Of a stretch of DNA of 46,163 nucleotides, positions 33,830-42,907 are shown one piece after another (position 1 is the first letter of the stretch; every line of letters starts with the position of its first letter). The notes under the pieces were generated by a model. It made no database searches. It was not told the origin of the DNA and was given only the letters and a program-made list of their open reading frames with translations. The stretch is taken from contig JABSPM010000004.1 in NCBI GenBank assembly GCA_013215095.1, positions 1 to 46,163 of the forward strand, in the 5' to 3' direction. The stretch comes from Flavobacteriaceae bacterium (GTDB lineage: Bacteria; Bacteroidota; Bacteroidia; Flavobacteriales; Flavobacteriaceae). The translations under genes and the position numbers were made by a program.

Positions 33830-34988
33830 TGTCAAAAAAAGTTTTTTGTTCTTTATTCATCTTTCTCAACAATGGACTGCATCTATAGCGATCCTCATGG
33901 TATTCATCATATAACTCATCAAGCTTACGCACACACCAATCTATACCTTTTTCATCTGCCCAAGCCAATAATCCTTTTGGATAATTGACCCCCTTTGTCA
34001 TGGCATTATCTATATCTGCTGCTGAAGCAATATTTAAGAATAAAGCATCTGCTGCTTCATTAATTAACATCACTAACACACGATCAAAAATGGTTTGTGC
34101 TAATTCGGTGTCTTTTTTTGGTTCTGGTTTAGTTACATCTCCATTATAATCGTAATATCCTTGTCCTGTTTTACGTCCTAAATATCCCGCTTCAGACAAA
34201 CGTTTTTGCGTAAAAGACGGTCTGTATCTTGGGTCGAAATAGAACGCTGTAAATACCGTTTCGGTCACCGTATAATTGACATCATTACCTATAAAGTCCA
34301 TTAATTCAAATGGGCCCATTTTGAATCCTCCCAAGTTTTTCAAACTCCAATCTATCGTTACAAAATCTGCAACACCTTCTTCATAAATTCGTAAAGCTTC
34401 ACCATAAAATGGCCGTGCAACACGGTTTACAATAAATCCTGGGGTATCTTTAGCAACCGCAACAGTCTTTTTCCAGTCTGAGATCGTTTGCACTGATTTT
34501 TCAAGCACTGCTTCTGAGGTTTGAATTGCTGGAATCACCTCAACCAACTTCATTAATGGTGCTGGATTAAAGAAATGAATGCCTACGCAACGTTCTGGTT
34601 TTTGGAGTGATGCCGCAATAGATGCTATAGATAAGCTCGATGTATTTGAAGCGATAATACAGTTCTCAGACACATAAGTTTCTAGTTCAGAAAACACCTT
34701 TTGCTTGATCTCTAAATTTTCAATAATCGCTTCAATCGTCAGATCAGAATCTGATAAAGCTTTTAAATTGTCTACATATTGAATATTCCCTTGAATTCTA
34801 TCTTTTTCAACAGTATCAATACGCCCTTTTTCTATGAGTCGATTTAATATCTTTTCTAATGCTGCTTTTGCTTTATCTAATGCAGCTGTATCTGTATCGT
34901 ATAATGTTACGTTACAGCCAGAAGTTGCTGCTACTTGAGCAATTCCACTTCCCATGGTTCCTGAACCTATAATTCCTATGTTCTTCAT
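33822..34988 (-). CDS. paaH: 3-hydroxyacyl-CoA dehydrogenase PaaH
   Basis: An NAD-dependent 3-hydroxyadipyl-CoA dehydrogenase of 388 residues. The start is ATG 34988 (MKNIGIIGSGTMGSGIA, Rossmann motif at once); the longer frame adds six residues without homology. Catalytic His in CVGIHFFNPAPLMKLVEVI; Asn in ASNTSSLSI. A second 3HCDH C-terminal region (GYLGRKTGQGYYDY) follows. The final codons (D-R-Y-stop) run into the right inverted repeat of the S23 element, so the original C-terminus may have differed by a few residues. Confidence 0.93.
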   Translation of the reverse strand: MKNIGIIGSGTMGSGIAQVAATSGCNVTLYDTDTAALDKAKAALEKILNRLIEKGRIDTVEKDRIQGNIQYVDNLKALSDSDLTIEAIIENLEIKQKVFSELETYVSENCIIASNTSSLSIASIAASLQKPERCVGIHFFNPAPLMKLVEVIPAIQTSEAVLEKSVQTISDWKKTVAVAKDTPGFIVNRVARPFYGEALRIYEEGVADFVTIDWSLKNLGGFKMGPFELMDFIGNDVNYTVTETVFTAFYFDPRYRPSFTQKRLSEAGYLGRKTGQGYYDYNGDVTKPEPKKDTELAQTIFDRVLVMLINEAADALFLNIASAADIDNAMTKGVNYPKGLLAWADEKGIDWCVRKLDELYDEYHEDRYRCSPLLRKMNKEQKTFFDRY

Positions 34989-35059
34989 AAATATTGCATA
35001 ACCCATTATGACTACTAAATATCGAAATTATCTACTCGATATACATTCGTCTATAATTT

Positions 35060-35845
35060 TTATTGTCCTTTAAATTCTGGCGTTCTCTTTTCAATAAATG
35101 CTGCAACACCTTCTGCATAATCTTCTGTTTCGGCAGCTTCTATTTGATATTTTGATTCTAATGCTAATTGTTCTTCTAAAGAATTGGTTAACGATTGGTT
35201 GAATGTTTTCTTAATTAATCCTAGTGCTTTTGTTGGCATCTTAGCCATTTTGGTTGCTAATTTTTCAACAGTAGCTTCAAAATCTTCTGGAGCAACACTT
35301 TTATAAATCATTCCTATACGTTCTGCTTCACGAGCTCCAACTTTATCTCCAAGCATTGCTAATGCTGTTGCTTTTTGAAAGCCCACTAATCTTGGTAAAA
35401 AGAAAGTTCCTGCGCTATCAGGGATTAACCCAATTAAACTAAATGCTTGAATAAAGCTCACTTTTTCATGAGCCACGACCACATCACATGCCAACGCGAT
35501 ATTTGCACCTGCTCCTGCTGCCACCCCGTTTATTGCCCCTATAATGGGTTTTTCTATATTTCTAATACGCAGAATTATGGGATTATAATGCTCCTCTAAA
35601 ATCTTTTTAAATCCTGGATTTAGTTCAGGTGAAGTCACTTCTTTTAGATCTTGACCCGCACAAAATGCTTTTCCATTTCCAGTTAAAACCATAGCTCTGA
35701 CCGCTGAGTTCTTCTCACAATCGTCAAGTACATTTTGTAAACTTAAAGCCATTTCACGGTTAAAGCTATTAAACACCTCTGGTCTATTGAGCGTAATGTA
35801 CGCTATATTGTTTTCAATTTTGATTAGAATTGAATTATTACTCAT
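35060..35845 (-). CDS. paaG: PaaG: 1,2-epoxyphenylacetyl-CoA isomerase
   Basis: A 261-residue crotonase-fold isomerase that converts the ring epoxide to oxepin-CoA. It closely follows E. coli PaaG: FCAGQDLKEV, GAGANIALACDVVVA, and the diagnostic GLIPDSAGTFFLPRLVG with the catalytic Asp143 in place of the hydratase Glu pair. The C-terminal EDYAEGVAAFIEKRTPEFKG is typical. It lies about 70 bases before paaH. Confidence 0.93.
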   Translation of the reverse strand: MSNNSILIKIENNIAYITLNRPEVFNSFNREMALSLQNVLDDCEKNSAVRAMVLTGNGKAFCAGQDLKEVTSPELNPGFKKILEEHYNPIILRIRNIEKPIIGAINGVAAGAGANIALACDVVVAHEKVSFIQAFSLIGLIPDSAGTFFLPRLVGFQKATALAMLGDKVGAREAERIGMIYKSVAPEDFEATVEKLATKMAKMPTKALGLIKKTFNQSLTNSLEEQLALESKYQIEAAETEDYAEGVAAFIEKRTPEFKGQ

Positions 35846-36058
35846 ACCTTCTTTTTAATTATCATTTCTATAAAAAAAGTGTTTACAGTATTTTATTGCA
35901 ACACCTATATTGCGTTAGAAATGATGTTTATTTTACTTACCATCTTACTTCAATGGCATTTTTTATATTTATTTTGTCTGATTTTGTCATTTGTCATTTA
36001 CTTTATTTAACGTCTTACAAAATCCTGATAAAATTCTTGGCTAACGCTCTGAATATCA

Positions 36059-36562
36059 TCATTTCAAACATTTAAAATAATCAAATGGTTCTCTGCAGTC
36101 TTCACACTGAAATAGAGCTTTACATGCTGTAGATCCAAATTGACTAATAAGTTTGGTATTGGTTGATCCACAAAGGGTACATTTTACCAATTTTTGATTT
36201 CCTAAAAGTACAGCTTTATCGGCAACTTCATCTAAAGGCGCCGCAATACCATAATCTTCTAGGGCCTTTCTTCCTTTTTCTGTAATCCAATCGGTAGTCC
36301 AAGCAGGCGATAATACGAGATTAACCTCTGCTTTATATCCAGCTTCATTCAAAGCTTTAATAATATCTTCGCCCATAACATCCATCGCTGGACATCCGCT
36401 ATAGGTTGGTGTTATTCTTACCATAACAACACCAGCTTCATTTATAATTGCTGAACGTATCACACCCATTTCCATAATAGAAAGCACAGGTATTTCAGGA
36501 TCCGAAACGGTTCCTAAAACAGCTGTTAAGCGTTTGTCTATATGTGGTTGTTCTGCGGCCAT
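36059..36562 (-). CDS. paaD: PaaD: phenylacetyl-CoA epoxidase assembly subunit
   Basis: 167 residues: an N-terminal MIP18/DUF59 domain (TVSDPEIPVLSIMEMGVIR, YSGCPAMDVM) and a C-terminal Cys4 zinc/iron site (KCTLCGSTNTKLISQFG, then CKALFQCEDCREPFDYFKCL). PaaD is needed to mature the iron-sulfur parts of the epoxidase. The spacer of 185 bases to paaC contains a stretch (TGTCATTCTGGGCGCTGTC on the minus strand) that looks like a dispersed-repeat fragment. A 5-bp hairpin lies 8 bases before the start. Confidence 0.93.
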   Translation of the reverse strand: MAAEQPHIDKRLTAVLGTVSDPEIPVLSIMEMGVIRSAIINEAGVVMVRITPTYSGCPAMDVMGEDIIKALNEAGYKAEVNLVLSPAWTTDWITEKGRKALEDYGIAAPLDEVADKAVLLGNQKLVKCTLCGSTNTKLISQFGSTACKALFQCEDCREPFDYFKCLK

Positions 36563-36747
36563 TTTAAATTCCCATGACGATGGGGATATTTTTTATAACA
36601 TTGGTAGATACAATTTGTTGTTCTTCACAAATTACTCGAAGTGACATTATTTTTTAAATTATTGCTTTCAATTTGATTGCTCTGAGTAAAGACAGCGCCC
36701 AGAATGACATGTCATTTTCGTTTAGATTCGTTTTTCAAAGGCATGTA

Positions 36748-37500
36748 TTACCATTTCATATTAGGATATGTGCGTTGCATATATTGCATTTCGGCTAGCA
36801 AATAGCCTAAATGTTCTGTATGTACGCCTTCCTTACCTCCTTTTTGAAAATATTCTAAATCGGGCACAACTAATGTTGCTTCAATCAAAACCTCAGTAGC
36901 CTCTTTAAAATAATTGTCTTTAAACTTTAAAGTATCTACTCCAATACCTTCGGCAATCATAGTTTTATCTGCTGGTGTCTGATGAAATAATTCATCGGTA
37001 TAAGCCCACAAATCATTGACTGCATTTTGAATACGGTTATGACTGTCTTCTGTGCCATCACCTAGACGCTTTATCCAGTCTGAAGAAAATCTCAAGTGAT
37101 AGGACACTTCTTTAATCGATTTCTTCGCAATAGCTGCTAATGTAGCATCATTACTTTTTTGTAATTGTACTAAAAATTTATAATGATACACATCAAACAA
37201 AAACTGACGTGTGATGGTATAAGCAAAGTCAACATTGGGCTGTTCCACCAACAAGACGTTGACGTATTGACGCTCTGTACGTAGCATTGCAATTGTATCT
37301 TCACTGCGCCCATCATTAGCTATTTGCGCAGCATATTGAAAATAACTACGTACTTGTCCAAATAAATCTAGTGATATATTGGTACAGGCAATATCGGTTT
37401 CTAAACTAGGACCATGTCCACAAAGTTCCCCTAAGCGTTGCCCCAGTATTAAACTATTGTCTGCTATACCTAAAATGTAATTATATAAATTGTTATTCAT
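36748..37500 (-). CDS. paaC: PaaC: structural subunit of phenylacetyl-CoA epoxidase
   Basis: A 250-residue ferritin-like helical protein that forms the PaaAC heterodimer with the catalytic PaaA. The start is ATG 37500 (MNNNLYNYILGIADN); the longer form adds eight residues. Family segments: DNSLILGQRLGELCGHGP, ALDLxGQ-like SLDLFGQVRSYFQYA, KEVSYHLRFSSDWIKRLGDG, and HLGYLLAEMQYMQRTYP at the end. PaaC lacks a working di-iron site and is structural in known systems. Confidence 0.93.
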   Translation of the reverse strand: MNNNLYNYILGIADNSLILGQRLGELCGHGPSLETDIACTNISLDLFGQVRSYFQYAAQIANDGRSEDTIAMLRTERQYVNVLLVEQPNVDFAYTITRQFLFDVYHYKFLVQLQKSNDATLAAIAKKSIKEVSYHLRFSSDWIKRLGDGTEDSHNRIQNAVNDLWAYTDELFHQTPADKTMIAEGIGVDTLKFKDNYFKEATEVLIEATLVVPDLEYFQKGGKEGVHTEHLGYLLAEMQYMQRTYPNMKW

Positions 37501-37674
37501 AATATGACTGAACCTGAATTTCAATTTGAAAAAGTTCTATTGATCTATTTTATATTCTTGTTACTTTAACTTTAATATGTTGGCTATTATAAGGTTTGCT
37601 AAGACGCTTTATATTTTTACCAACACCTAACATTTTTCTTAAAATTGTCTTGCTAAATCATTTTCAATTTTTGA

Positions 37675-37959
37675 TTACATGTGTTTTATTTCGTCTGGCA
37701 AGTCATAAAAGGTTGGATGGCGATATACCTTATCTTGAGCAGGTTCAAACAACTCTCCATTATGTTCTGGATTTGAGGCTTTAATATGCTTAGATTCTAC
37801 CACCCAAATACTCACACCTTCACTTCTTCTTGTGTACACATCACGTGCATTCACAAGCGCCATGTCTGCATCAGCAGCATGTAAACTTCCAAAATGACGG
37901 TGTTCTAATCCATTTTTACTTCTTACGAAGACTTCCCAAAGTGGCCATTCTTTTTTCAT
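37675..37959 (-). CDS. paaB: PaaB: phenylacetyl-CoA epoxidase subunit
   Basis: 94 residues matching PaaB throughout: WPLWEVFVRSKNGLEHRHFG, GSLHAADADMALVNARDVYTRR and the EGVSIWVVESKHIKA stretch. PaaB bridges PaaAC units and PaaE, helping electron transfer. Length is the family's norm. It lies between paaA and paaC on the same strand. Confidence 0.95.
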   Translation of the reverse strand: MKKEWPLWEVFVRSKNGLEHRHFGSLHAADADMALVNARDVYTRRSEGVSIWVVESKHIKASNPEHNGELFEPAQDKVYRHPTFYDLPDEIKHM

Positions 37960-38020
37960 AATCTTTATCGTATTGTATATGCATTATGAGTATAATTACC
38001 TCCTAACACATGGGTACTAC

Positions 38021-38977
38021 TTATGCTGTTTTGTTCATTTTTCTTTGTTCTTGTTTTTCGCGATGCGCTATTGCTGCGTCGCGAACCCATTGCCCATTTT
38101 CCCATGCAGCAACTCTTGTATTCATTCGTTTTTTATTACATGGTCCGTGTCCTTTAACGACTTGCCAGAATTCATCCCAGTTAATTTTACCCGAGTCATA
38201 ACCTCCTTTGTCTTCATTCCATTTTAAATCGGGGTCAGGAATGGTTAAACCAATTAACTCTGCTTGCGGCACCGTTTGGTCTATAAATTGTTGACGCAAT
38301 TCGTCATTGGTCTTACGTTTTAGCTTCCATTTCATAGACTGTTCGGTATTTGGCGAATCATCATCACGTGGTCCAAACATCATTAAAGCTGGCCACCAAA
38401 AGCGATTTAAAGCATCTTGTGCCATTTCTTTTTGTTCTGGTGTGCCTTTTGCTAAGGTTAATATTAATTCATAACCTTGACGTTGATGAAAGCTTTCTTC
38501 TTTACAAACGCGCACCATAGCTCGCGCATAAGGTCCGTATGATGCACCACACAATGGCACTTGATTGATAATAGCCGCGCCATCTACTAGCCATCCAATA
38601 GCCCCCATATCTGCCCAAGTTACTGTAGGATAATTAAAGATACTTGAGTACTTTGCTTTTCCTGTATGCAATTGTTCAAACAGTTCATCTCTAGAAACCC
38701 CTAAGGTTTCTGTAGCACTATATAAATATAAACCATGTCCCGCTTCGTCTTGTACCTTAGCTAACAAGGCAACTTTACGACGTAAGGATGGTGCTCTTGT
38801 AATCCAATTTCCTTCAGGCAACATCCCAACAATCTCAGAATGGGCATGCTGTGACATTTGCCTTATATGTGTTTTTCTATACTTTTCAGGCATCCAATCT
38901 TTAGGTTCAATTTTCTCATTACGTGCTATACGTGCCTCAAATTCTTCCTCTAAACTTTTTATTTGTGCTTCACTCAT
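38021..38977 (-). CDS. paaA: PaaA: catalytic di-iron subunit of phenylacetyl-CoA epoxidase
   Basis: The 318-residue catalytic oxygenase that adds one O atom across C1-C2 of the phenylacetyl-CoA ring. Di-iron ligand helices are readable: [17 protein letters not shown] and [16 protein letters not shown]. The N-terminal [20 protein letters not shown] and C-terminal [18 protein letters not shown] match the family. Start ATG 38977; a CTCGC-TAAA-GCGAG hairpin lies seven bases before it. It follows paaE by about 70 bases. Confidence 0.96.
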   Translation of the reverse strand: MSEAQIKSLEEEFEARIARNEKIEPKDWMPEKYRKTHIRQMSQHAHSEIVGMLPEGNWITRAPSLRRKVALLAKVQDEAGHGLYLYSATETLGVSRDELFEQLHTGKAKYSSIFNYPTVTWADMGAIGWLVDGAAIINQVPLCGASYGPYARAMVRVCKEESFHQRQGYELILTLAKGTPEQKEMAQDALNRFWWPALMMFGPRDDDSPNTEQSMKWKLKRKTNDELRQQFIDQTVPQAELIGLTIPDPDLKWNEDKGGYDSGKINWDEFWQVVKGHGPCNKKRMNTRVAAWENGQWVRDAAIAHREKQEQRKMNKTA

Positions 38978-39050
38978 GATTCTGCTCGCTAAAGCGAGTA
39001 TCTTTTAGTTAAACTCTTACTTTCTTATGGGGTTTTGATTGTAAACTATT

Positions 39051-40124
39051 TTATAAATCAAAATCCACCACAACTTTATCTGATGTTGGTACTGCTTGGC
39101 AGCTTAATACCCAATTTTTCTCGACTTCAAAATCTTCTAGAGCATAATTGATTTTCATTTCTGCAGTTCCTTCTTTGACTTCACACTTACAGGTACTACA
39201 AACACCTCCTTTGCATGCAAATGGCAAATCTGCACCAGCTCCAAGCGCTGCGTCTAATATGTTATCATATGCTTTAGTCATGGTAAAACTAAAATCTTTA
39301 CCACCATCTATAATTGTTATTTCTACACCTTCTACATCTTGTTTTGCCAAACGTTCTGCGCGTTTGATATCTTCTTCCGACAAGCCTTTTACGAACAACT
39401 CAAAATGCACTAATTCTTTTGGCAAACCCGCATTTATAAGATATTCACTTACATAATTCACCATAGTTTCTGGTCCGCAAAGAAAAACTTCATTCGTATC
39501 TGGAATATCTATAAATGTTTTGGTTAGCACCCTCATCTTCTCGTCATCAAATCGACCATTGAAGAGTTCAATATCTCTTCGTTCTTTAGTAAGAAAATAA
39601 TAAATCTCGAAACGCCCAAAATATGCGTTTCTTAATTGCTCTAACTCCTCCTTAAAGATAATAGATTTTACCGTTTTATTTACATAAAATAACTTACATG
39701 TTGAATTGGGTTCATTTTTCAAATGCAATTTAATCATTGACAACAAGGGTGTTATACCACTTCCTGCTCCAAAAAATAAATAATTCTTCTTGAGTTCAGG
39801 ACTTGAGGCTACACCAAACGAACCACTTGGCGCCATAACCTCTAAGACACTTCCAACTTCCAATTCCTGATTTATATAAGTAGAAAATTTACCCCCTGGT
39901 ATCTGCTTTACTGCTACTTTCCATTGTTGCTCCAATGGACTAGAGCATAAAGAATATGAACGCCTCACATCTTCTCCATTGATAAAAGCTCTCAAAGTTA
40001 AATGCTGTCCTGGTGTAAATTTAAAATCATCATATAAATTTGGAGGAACATCAAATTCTACCACTGAGGTATCGTTCGTCTCCTTATAGATATCTTTAAT
40101 TTTTATCGTGTAAAATTCTGCCAT
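39051..40124 (-). CDS. paaE: PaaE: reductase of phenylacetyl-CoA epoxidase
   Basis: A 357-residue NAD(P)H reductase with three domains: FAD (RRSYSLCSSP), NAD (FFGAGSGITPLLSMI, FLCGPETMV) and a C-terminal plant-type 2Fe-2S ferredoxin (CKGGVCSTCKCEVKEG, with the fourth Cys in LSCQAVP). It feeds electrons to PaaA. It is the first enzyme gene of the cluster, just after the TetR gene, with a perfect 8+8-bp palindrome in between. The order E-A-B-C-D differs from the A-B-C-D-E of E. coli. Confidence 0.95.
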   Translation of the reverse strand: MAEFYTIKIKDIYKETNDTSVVEFDVPPNLYDDFKFTPGQHLTLRAFINGEDVRRSYSLCSSPLEQQWKVAVKQIPGGKFSTYINQELEVGSVLEVMAPSGSFGVASSPELKKNYLFFGAGSGITPLLSMIKLHLKNEPNSTCKLFYVNKTVKSIIFKEELEQLRNAYFGRFEIYYFLTKERRDIELFNGRFDDEKMRVLTKTFIDIPDTNEVFLCGPETMVNYVSEYLINAGLPKELVHFELFVKGLSEEDIKRAERLAKQDVEGVEITIIDGGKDFSFTMTKAYDNILDAALGAGADLPFACKGGVCSTCKCEVKEGTAEMKINYALEDFEVEKNWVLSCQAVPTSDKVVVDFDL

Positions 40125-40140
40125 TATTTAAAATCATTCT

Positions 40141-40160
40141 AAACTAACAAGTGTTAGTTT
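40141..40160 (-). promoter_or_regulatory. Palindromic operator before paaE
   Basis: AAACTAAC-AAGT-GTTAGTTT, perfect 8-bp arms with a 4-bp spacer, 17 bases before the paaE start and 28 bases after the TetR stop. Its size and symmetry fit a TetR-family site; the obvious ligand is the adjacent regulator. I found no second copy in the window. Confidence 0.65.
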
Positions 40161-40187
40161 TGGTAAAACTACAAAATAAAAATGACT

Positions 40188-40757
40188 TTATCTAATAACA
40201 CCTTCTAGTAGGACGCCACTCAGTTTGTCTGCAAGGTAGTTTGGGTTTAATTCTTCTCTTCTTGGAATCCACCCATATAATAGTCGTAAAGTTGATAAAA
40301 TTGAAAACAGCATGACTTCAGAATCAAAGTTTATTAATTCTCCCTTTGCAATGCCTTCATTAAGAATTGTTCGAAAATCATTTTCATAGTCCTTTCTCAA
40401 CCTGAGATAATAATCGAGGTCTGCTTCCAAATGCATCCAATCGTTATTTAATGATGCCATTCCGTTTTGATTATTGGCTGTAATATCTACATGCAATTTT
40501 ACAATACGTTTTAATTTTTCTACACTAGATATTTCGGCGTCTTGTATCACATTCATACCACAGGTAAACTGTTCTGCTAAAGCGATAATAATCTCCGACA
40601 GGATTTCTTGTTTAGATTTGATATGATTGTATAGACTTGCAGCTCTGACCCCAACAGCTTTTGCTATATCTCTCATAGTTACAGCACTATATCCTTTTTC
40701 TTTAAAGAGCAGTGCTGCCGTTTGTATGATTTCGTCTTTTCTGTTTTCGTATTTCAA
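40188..40757 (-). CDS. TetR family regulator of the phenylacetate cluster
   Basis: 189 residues: HTH at about 8-55 (IIQTAALLFKEKGYSAVTMR, AVGVRAASLYNHIKSKQEI) followed by a helical ligand domain like that of PaaR/FadR-type TetR proteins. Placed directly before paaE on the same strand with a palindromic operator in the spacer, it is probably the CoA-thioester-responsive repressor of the paa genes (PaaR role). Ligand by inference only. Confidence 0.88.
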   Translation of the reverse strand: MKYENRKDEIIQTAALLFKEKGYSAVTMRDIAKAVGVRAASLYNHIKSKQEILSEIIIALAEQFTCGMNVIQDAEISSVEKLKRIVKLHVDITANNQNGMASLNNDWMHLEADLDYYLRLRKDYENDFRTILNEGIAKGELINFDSEVMLFSILSTLRLLYGWIPRREELNPNYLADKLSGVLLEGVIR

Positions 40758-40961
40758 GACTATTTGTTTTATCCCACATTATGCATTCAAAATCTACAAC
40801 TATAACAACCTCAACTTGAAGCAAACACTTGATACGCGTTACAACATTCTAATGCCTAATAATGTCATTTATAATGAAGCGTTGAAGATACAGAAAAAGT
40901 GTAACTTCGATTACATGAAAACCCGTTAATTTTTTAGTACTTTGCAAAAACAATATTGCTT

Positions 40962-41267
40962 ATGGGTTTTTTTGACTTCTTATTTAAAAACAAACAAAAA
41001 CGGGTTACTGATTTTATATCGAGAAACGCAATAATTATAGATGTACGTACGACTTCTGAATATGCCAATGGGGCAATAAAAGGGTCAAAAAACATCCCTT
41101 TACATCTGCTCAATTCTAAAATTAGCACCATCAAAAAACGCAACCAGCCAGTGATTACGTGTTGTGCCAGTGGTATGCGCTCTAAACGTGCTGCTAGCAT
41201 TTTGAAAAAACATGGTATTGATGCTATAAATGGTGGTGGTTGGAATAGCTTAAGGAACAAGCTTTAA
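40962..41267 (+). CDS. Rhodanese-like domain protein
   Basis: A 101-residue single rhodanese domain: AIIIDVRTTSEYANGAIKGS, NIPLHLL, and the active-site loop TCCASGMRS with the catalytic Cys. It would transfer sulfane sulfur or have a related persulfide role. I start at ATG 40962 (MGFFDFLFKNKQKR, an amphipathic, basic N-terminus); a TTG two codons earlier is less likely. It is a lone plus-strand gene between the paa and alaS groups. Confidence 0.93.
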   Translation: MGFFDFLFKNKQKRVTDFISRNAIIIDVRTTSEYANGAIKGSKNIPLHLLNSKISTIKKRNQPVITCCASGMRSKRAASILKKHGIDAINGGGWNSLRNKL

Positions 41268-41346
41268 AACAAACCTAAGATGTATTAGAATTCGGAATAC
41301 TATACAGCACATCAATTTAAGGTTGTTGTTACTGACTTAACATCTG

Positions 41347-42297
41347 CTAAAAACTCACATCAGGTAGCTCCGCTTTAAGTTTGGTTATTTTTGATTCTAG
41401 ATTTTCTAGAAATTTCTGATGCGCTTCAGAATTTGGGTTAAAAGGCTGGTGTGCCAATCCTCTTTGAATTGTTTCAACTACCTGCATTATAGACTTTGCA
41501 TTATCCCCTATCCAAACAGCTTTAAAACACTCCCAAATATAATCAATAGCCAAGGGAGAAGGATGAATCATATCTTCTGCATAGAACCGATAATCTCTCA
41601 ACTCATCCATCATAATCTCATAAGACGGAAAATAGAAATTATGTTTTCGAGGCGCAACAACCTCATGAAGCGCAGTAATTAAATGCGACTTACTTCTCTG
41701 ATTTTCTACATACCCATCTTTAATATGACGCACTGGAGACACCGTAAATATAAATCGTACATTTTTATTTACAGCACGCACCAAACCTACAATAGCCTGT
41801 AAACTGGCTTGTATGACATCTACAGGCAAGAGTTCTTTAGCGAATTTTTTCTGAGGCACTTTATGACAATTTGCAACTATCTTATCCGATTCTATATGAC
41901 GATACACCCAAGCTGTTCCTAGGGTAATCATAAAATAGGTCGACTCGTGGATTTGTCTATTCGTCAAATCAATTGCTTTATTTAAACGCTGTAATAATTC
42001 CTCTTTTGAATGTGCACTTAAACATGAATGCGCATCATAGCAATGCCATTGTTGGTGATGTTCAAACACCTCATCATCCGAATAATAATCTTTATTGATC
42101 GCTCTTGTAATAAGATTTTCTATCGCTAAAGGATGAAATAGTATTCCTAAAGGGCTTAAAGAGTTTTTAAACTTAAAATACGATAGTTTTTTACCAATAT
42201 TTTCCGCAAAACATGAACCTAACAATAACATGTTAGACTCATAGTCTATTAGATGTTTCGACTGTTTAGATAAAGATATTTTAGTTTGCAAGTTCAT
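41347..42297 (-). CDS. GSCFA family protein
   Basis: 316 residues starting with the family's name motif LLLGSCFAENIGKKL. GSCFA proteins have an SGNH-hydrolase-like layout; here GSCFA holds the Ser, TLGTAWVYRH lies in the middle, and DMIHPSPLAIDYIW supplies the Asp-x-x-His. The true substrate is unknown. It is the last gene of an alaS-TPR-GSCFA run, one base after the TPR gene. Confidence 0.92.
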   Translation of the reverse strand: MNLQTKISLSKQSKHLIDYESNMLLLGSCFAENIGKKLSYFKFKNSLSPLGILFHPLAIENLITRAINKDYYSDDEVFEHHQQWHCYDAHSCLSAHSKEELLQRLNKAIDLTNRQIHESTYFMITLGTAWVYRHIESDKIVANCHKVPQKKFAKELLPVDVIQASLQAIVGLVRAVNKNVRFIFTVSPVRHIKDGYVENQRSKSHLITALHEVVAPRKHNFYFPSYEIMMDELRDYRFYAEDMIHPSPLAIDYIWECFKAVWIGDNAKSIMQVVETIQRGLAHQPFNPNSEAHQKFLENLESKITKLKAELPDVSF

Positions 42298-42298
42298 A

Positions 42299-42892
42299 TT
42301 AATCTACAAAATTTTCAAAAAACACTGGTTTTATTTGATAAGGATAGTTTTCATAAACAGCATTCGTATCATTGATAGAATTTCCATCTAAACTATACGT
42401 ATACCCCATGCTTAAGCATTTTTTCGCTTCTTTTTTAGGCTTCAACCGAAGTAATGCTTTGGCTTTACAGTATAACGCATCCGAGAACATCGGACATTCT
42501 AACATTGCCTTATCAAAAGCCGCTATAGCTTCATTAAAATCTAATATTGCCTCTGTATATTGCTTTGAAAAAACACACTTAATAAAAGTAAGATAGTCTA
42601 GGTACTCTTCTGGCCGCAACCTAACAGCCTCATCAATATAAGTCATTCCCAGCTCATATTTTGAGCTTTTAAAACAAGGCATTGATTTCTGTTGCCATAT
42701 GCAAGGCTTATCTAGCTGAATCTGAAGTATTGAATCTAGATAAATTTGACGTTGATTCGCAAATAAATTTTGTGCATTATCCCGCTGCCACAAATAACTA
42801 ACACGTGCAGAATCTTGCTCAGGCTTTTGTTTTTTTTCAACACATGAGCCCGTTAACACAACGATAAAAAAAGTATGCCGTAAATACTTCAT
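42299..42892 (-). CDS. TPR-containing lipoprotein, possibly internally deleted
   Basis: A 197-residue protein with a lipoprotein-type signal (VVLTGSC, Cys17) and TPR-like helices: KYELGMTYIDEAVRLRPEEY, YTEAILDFNEAIAAFDKAML, MFSDALYCKAKALLRLKPKK. Relatives that I recall from Flavobacteriia are about 100 residues longer. The join EAILDFNEAI / AAFDKAMLECP looks like two repeat units fused, which suggests an in-frame deletion. It lies between alaS (15 bases) and the GSCFA gene (1 base). Confidence 0.75.
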   Translation of the reverse strand: MKYLRHTFFIVVLTGSCVEKKQKPEQDSARVSYLWQRDNAQNLFANQRQIYLDSILQIQLDKPCIWQQKSMPCFKSSKYELGMTYIDEAVRLRPEEYLDYLTFIKCVFSKQYTEAILDFNEAIAAFDKAMLECPMFSDALYCKAKALLRLKPKKEAKKCLSMGYTYSLDGNSINDTNAVYENYPYQIKPVFFENFVD

Positions 42893-42907
42893 GTGCCCTA
42901 AAAAAAA

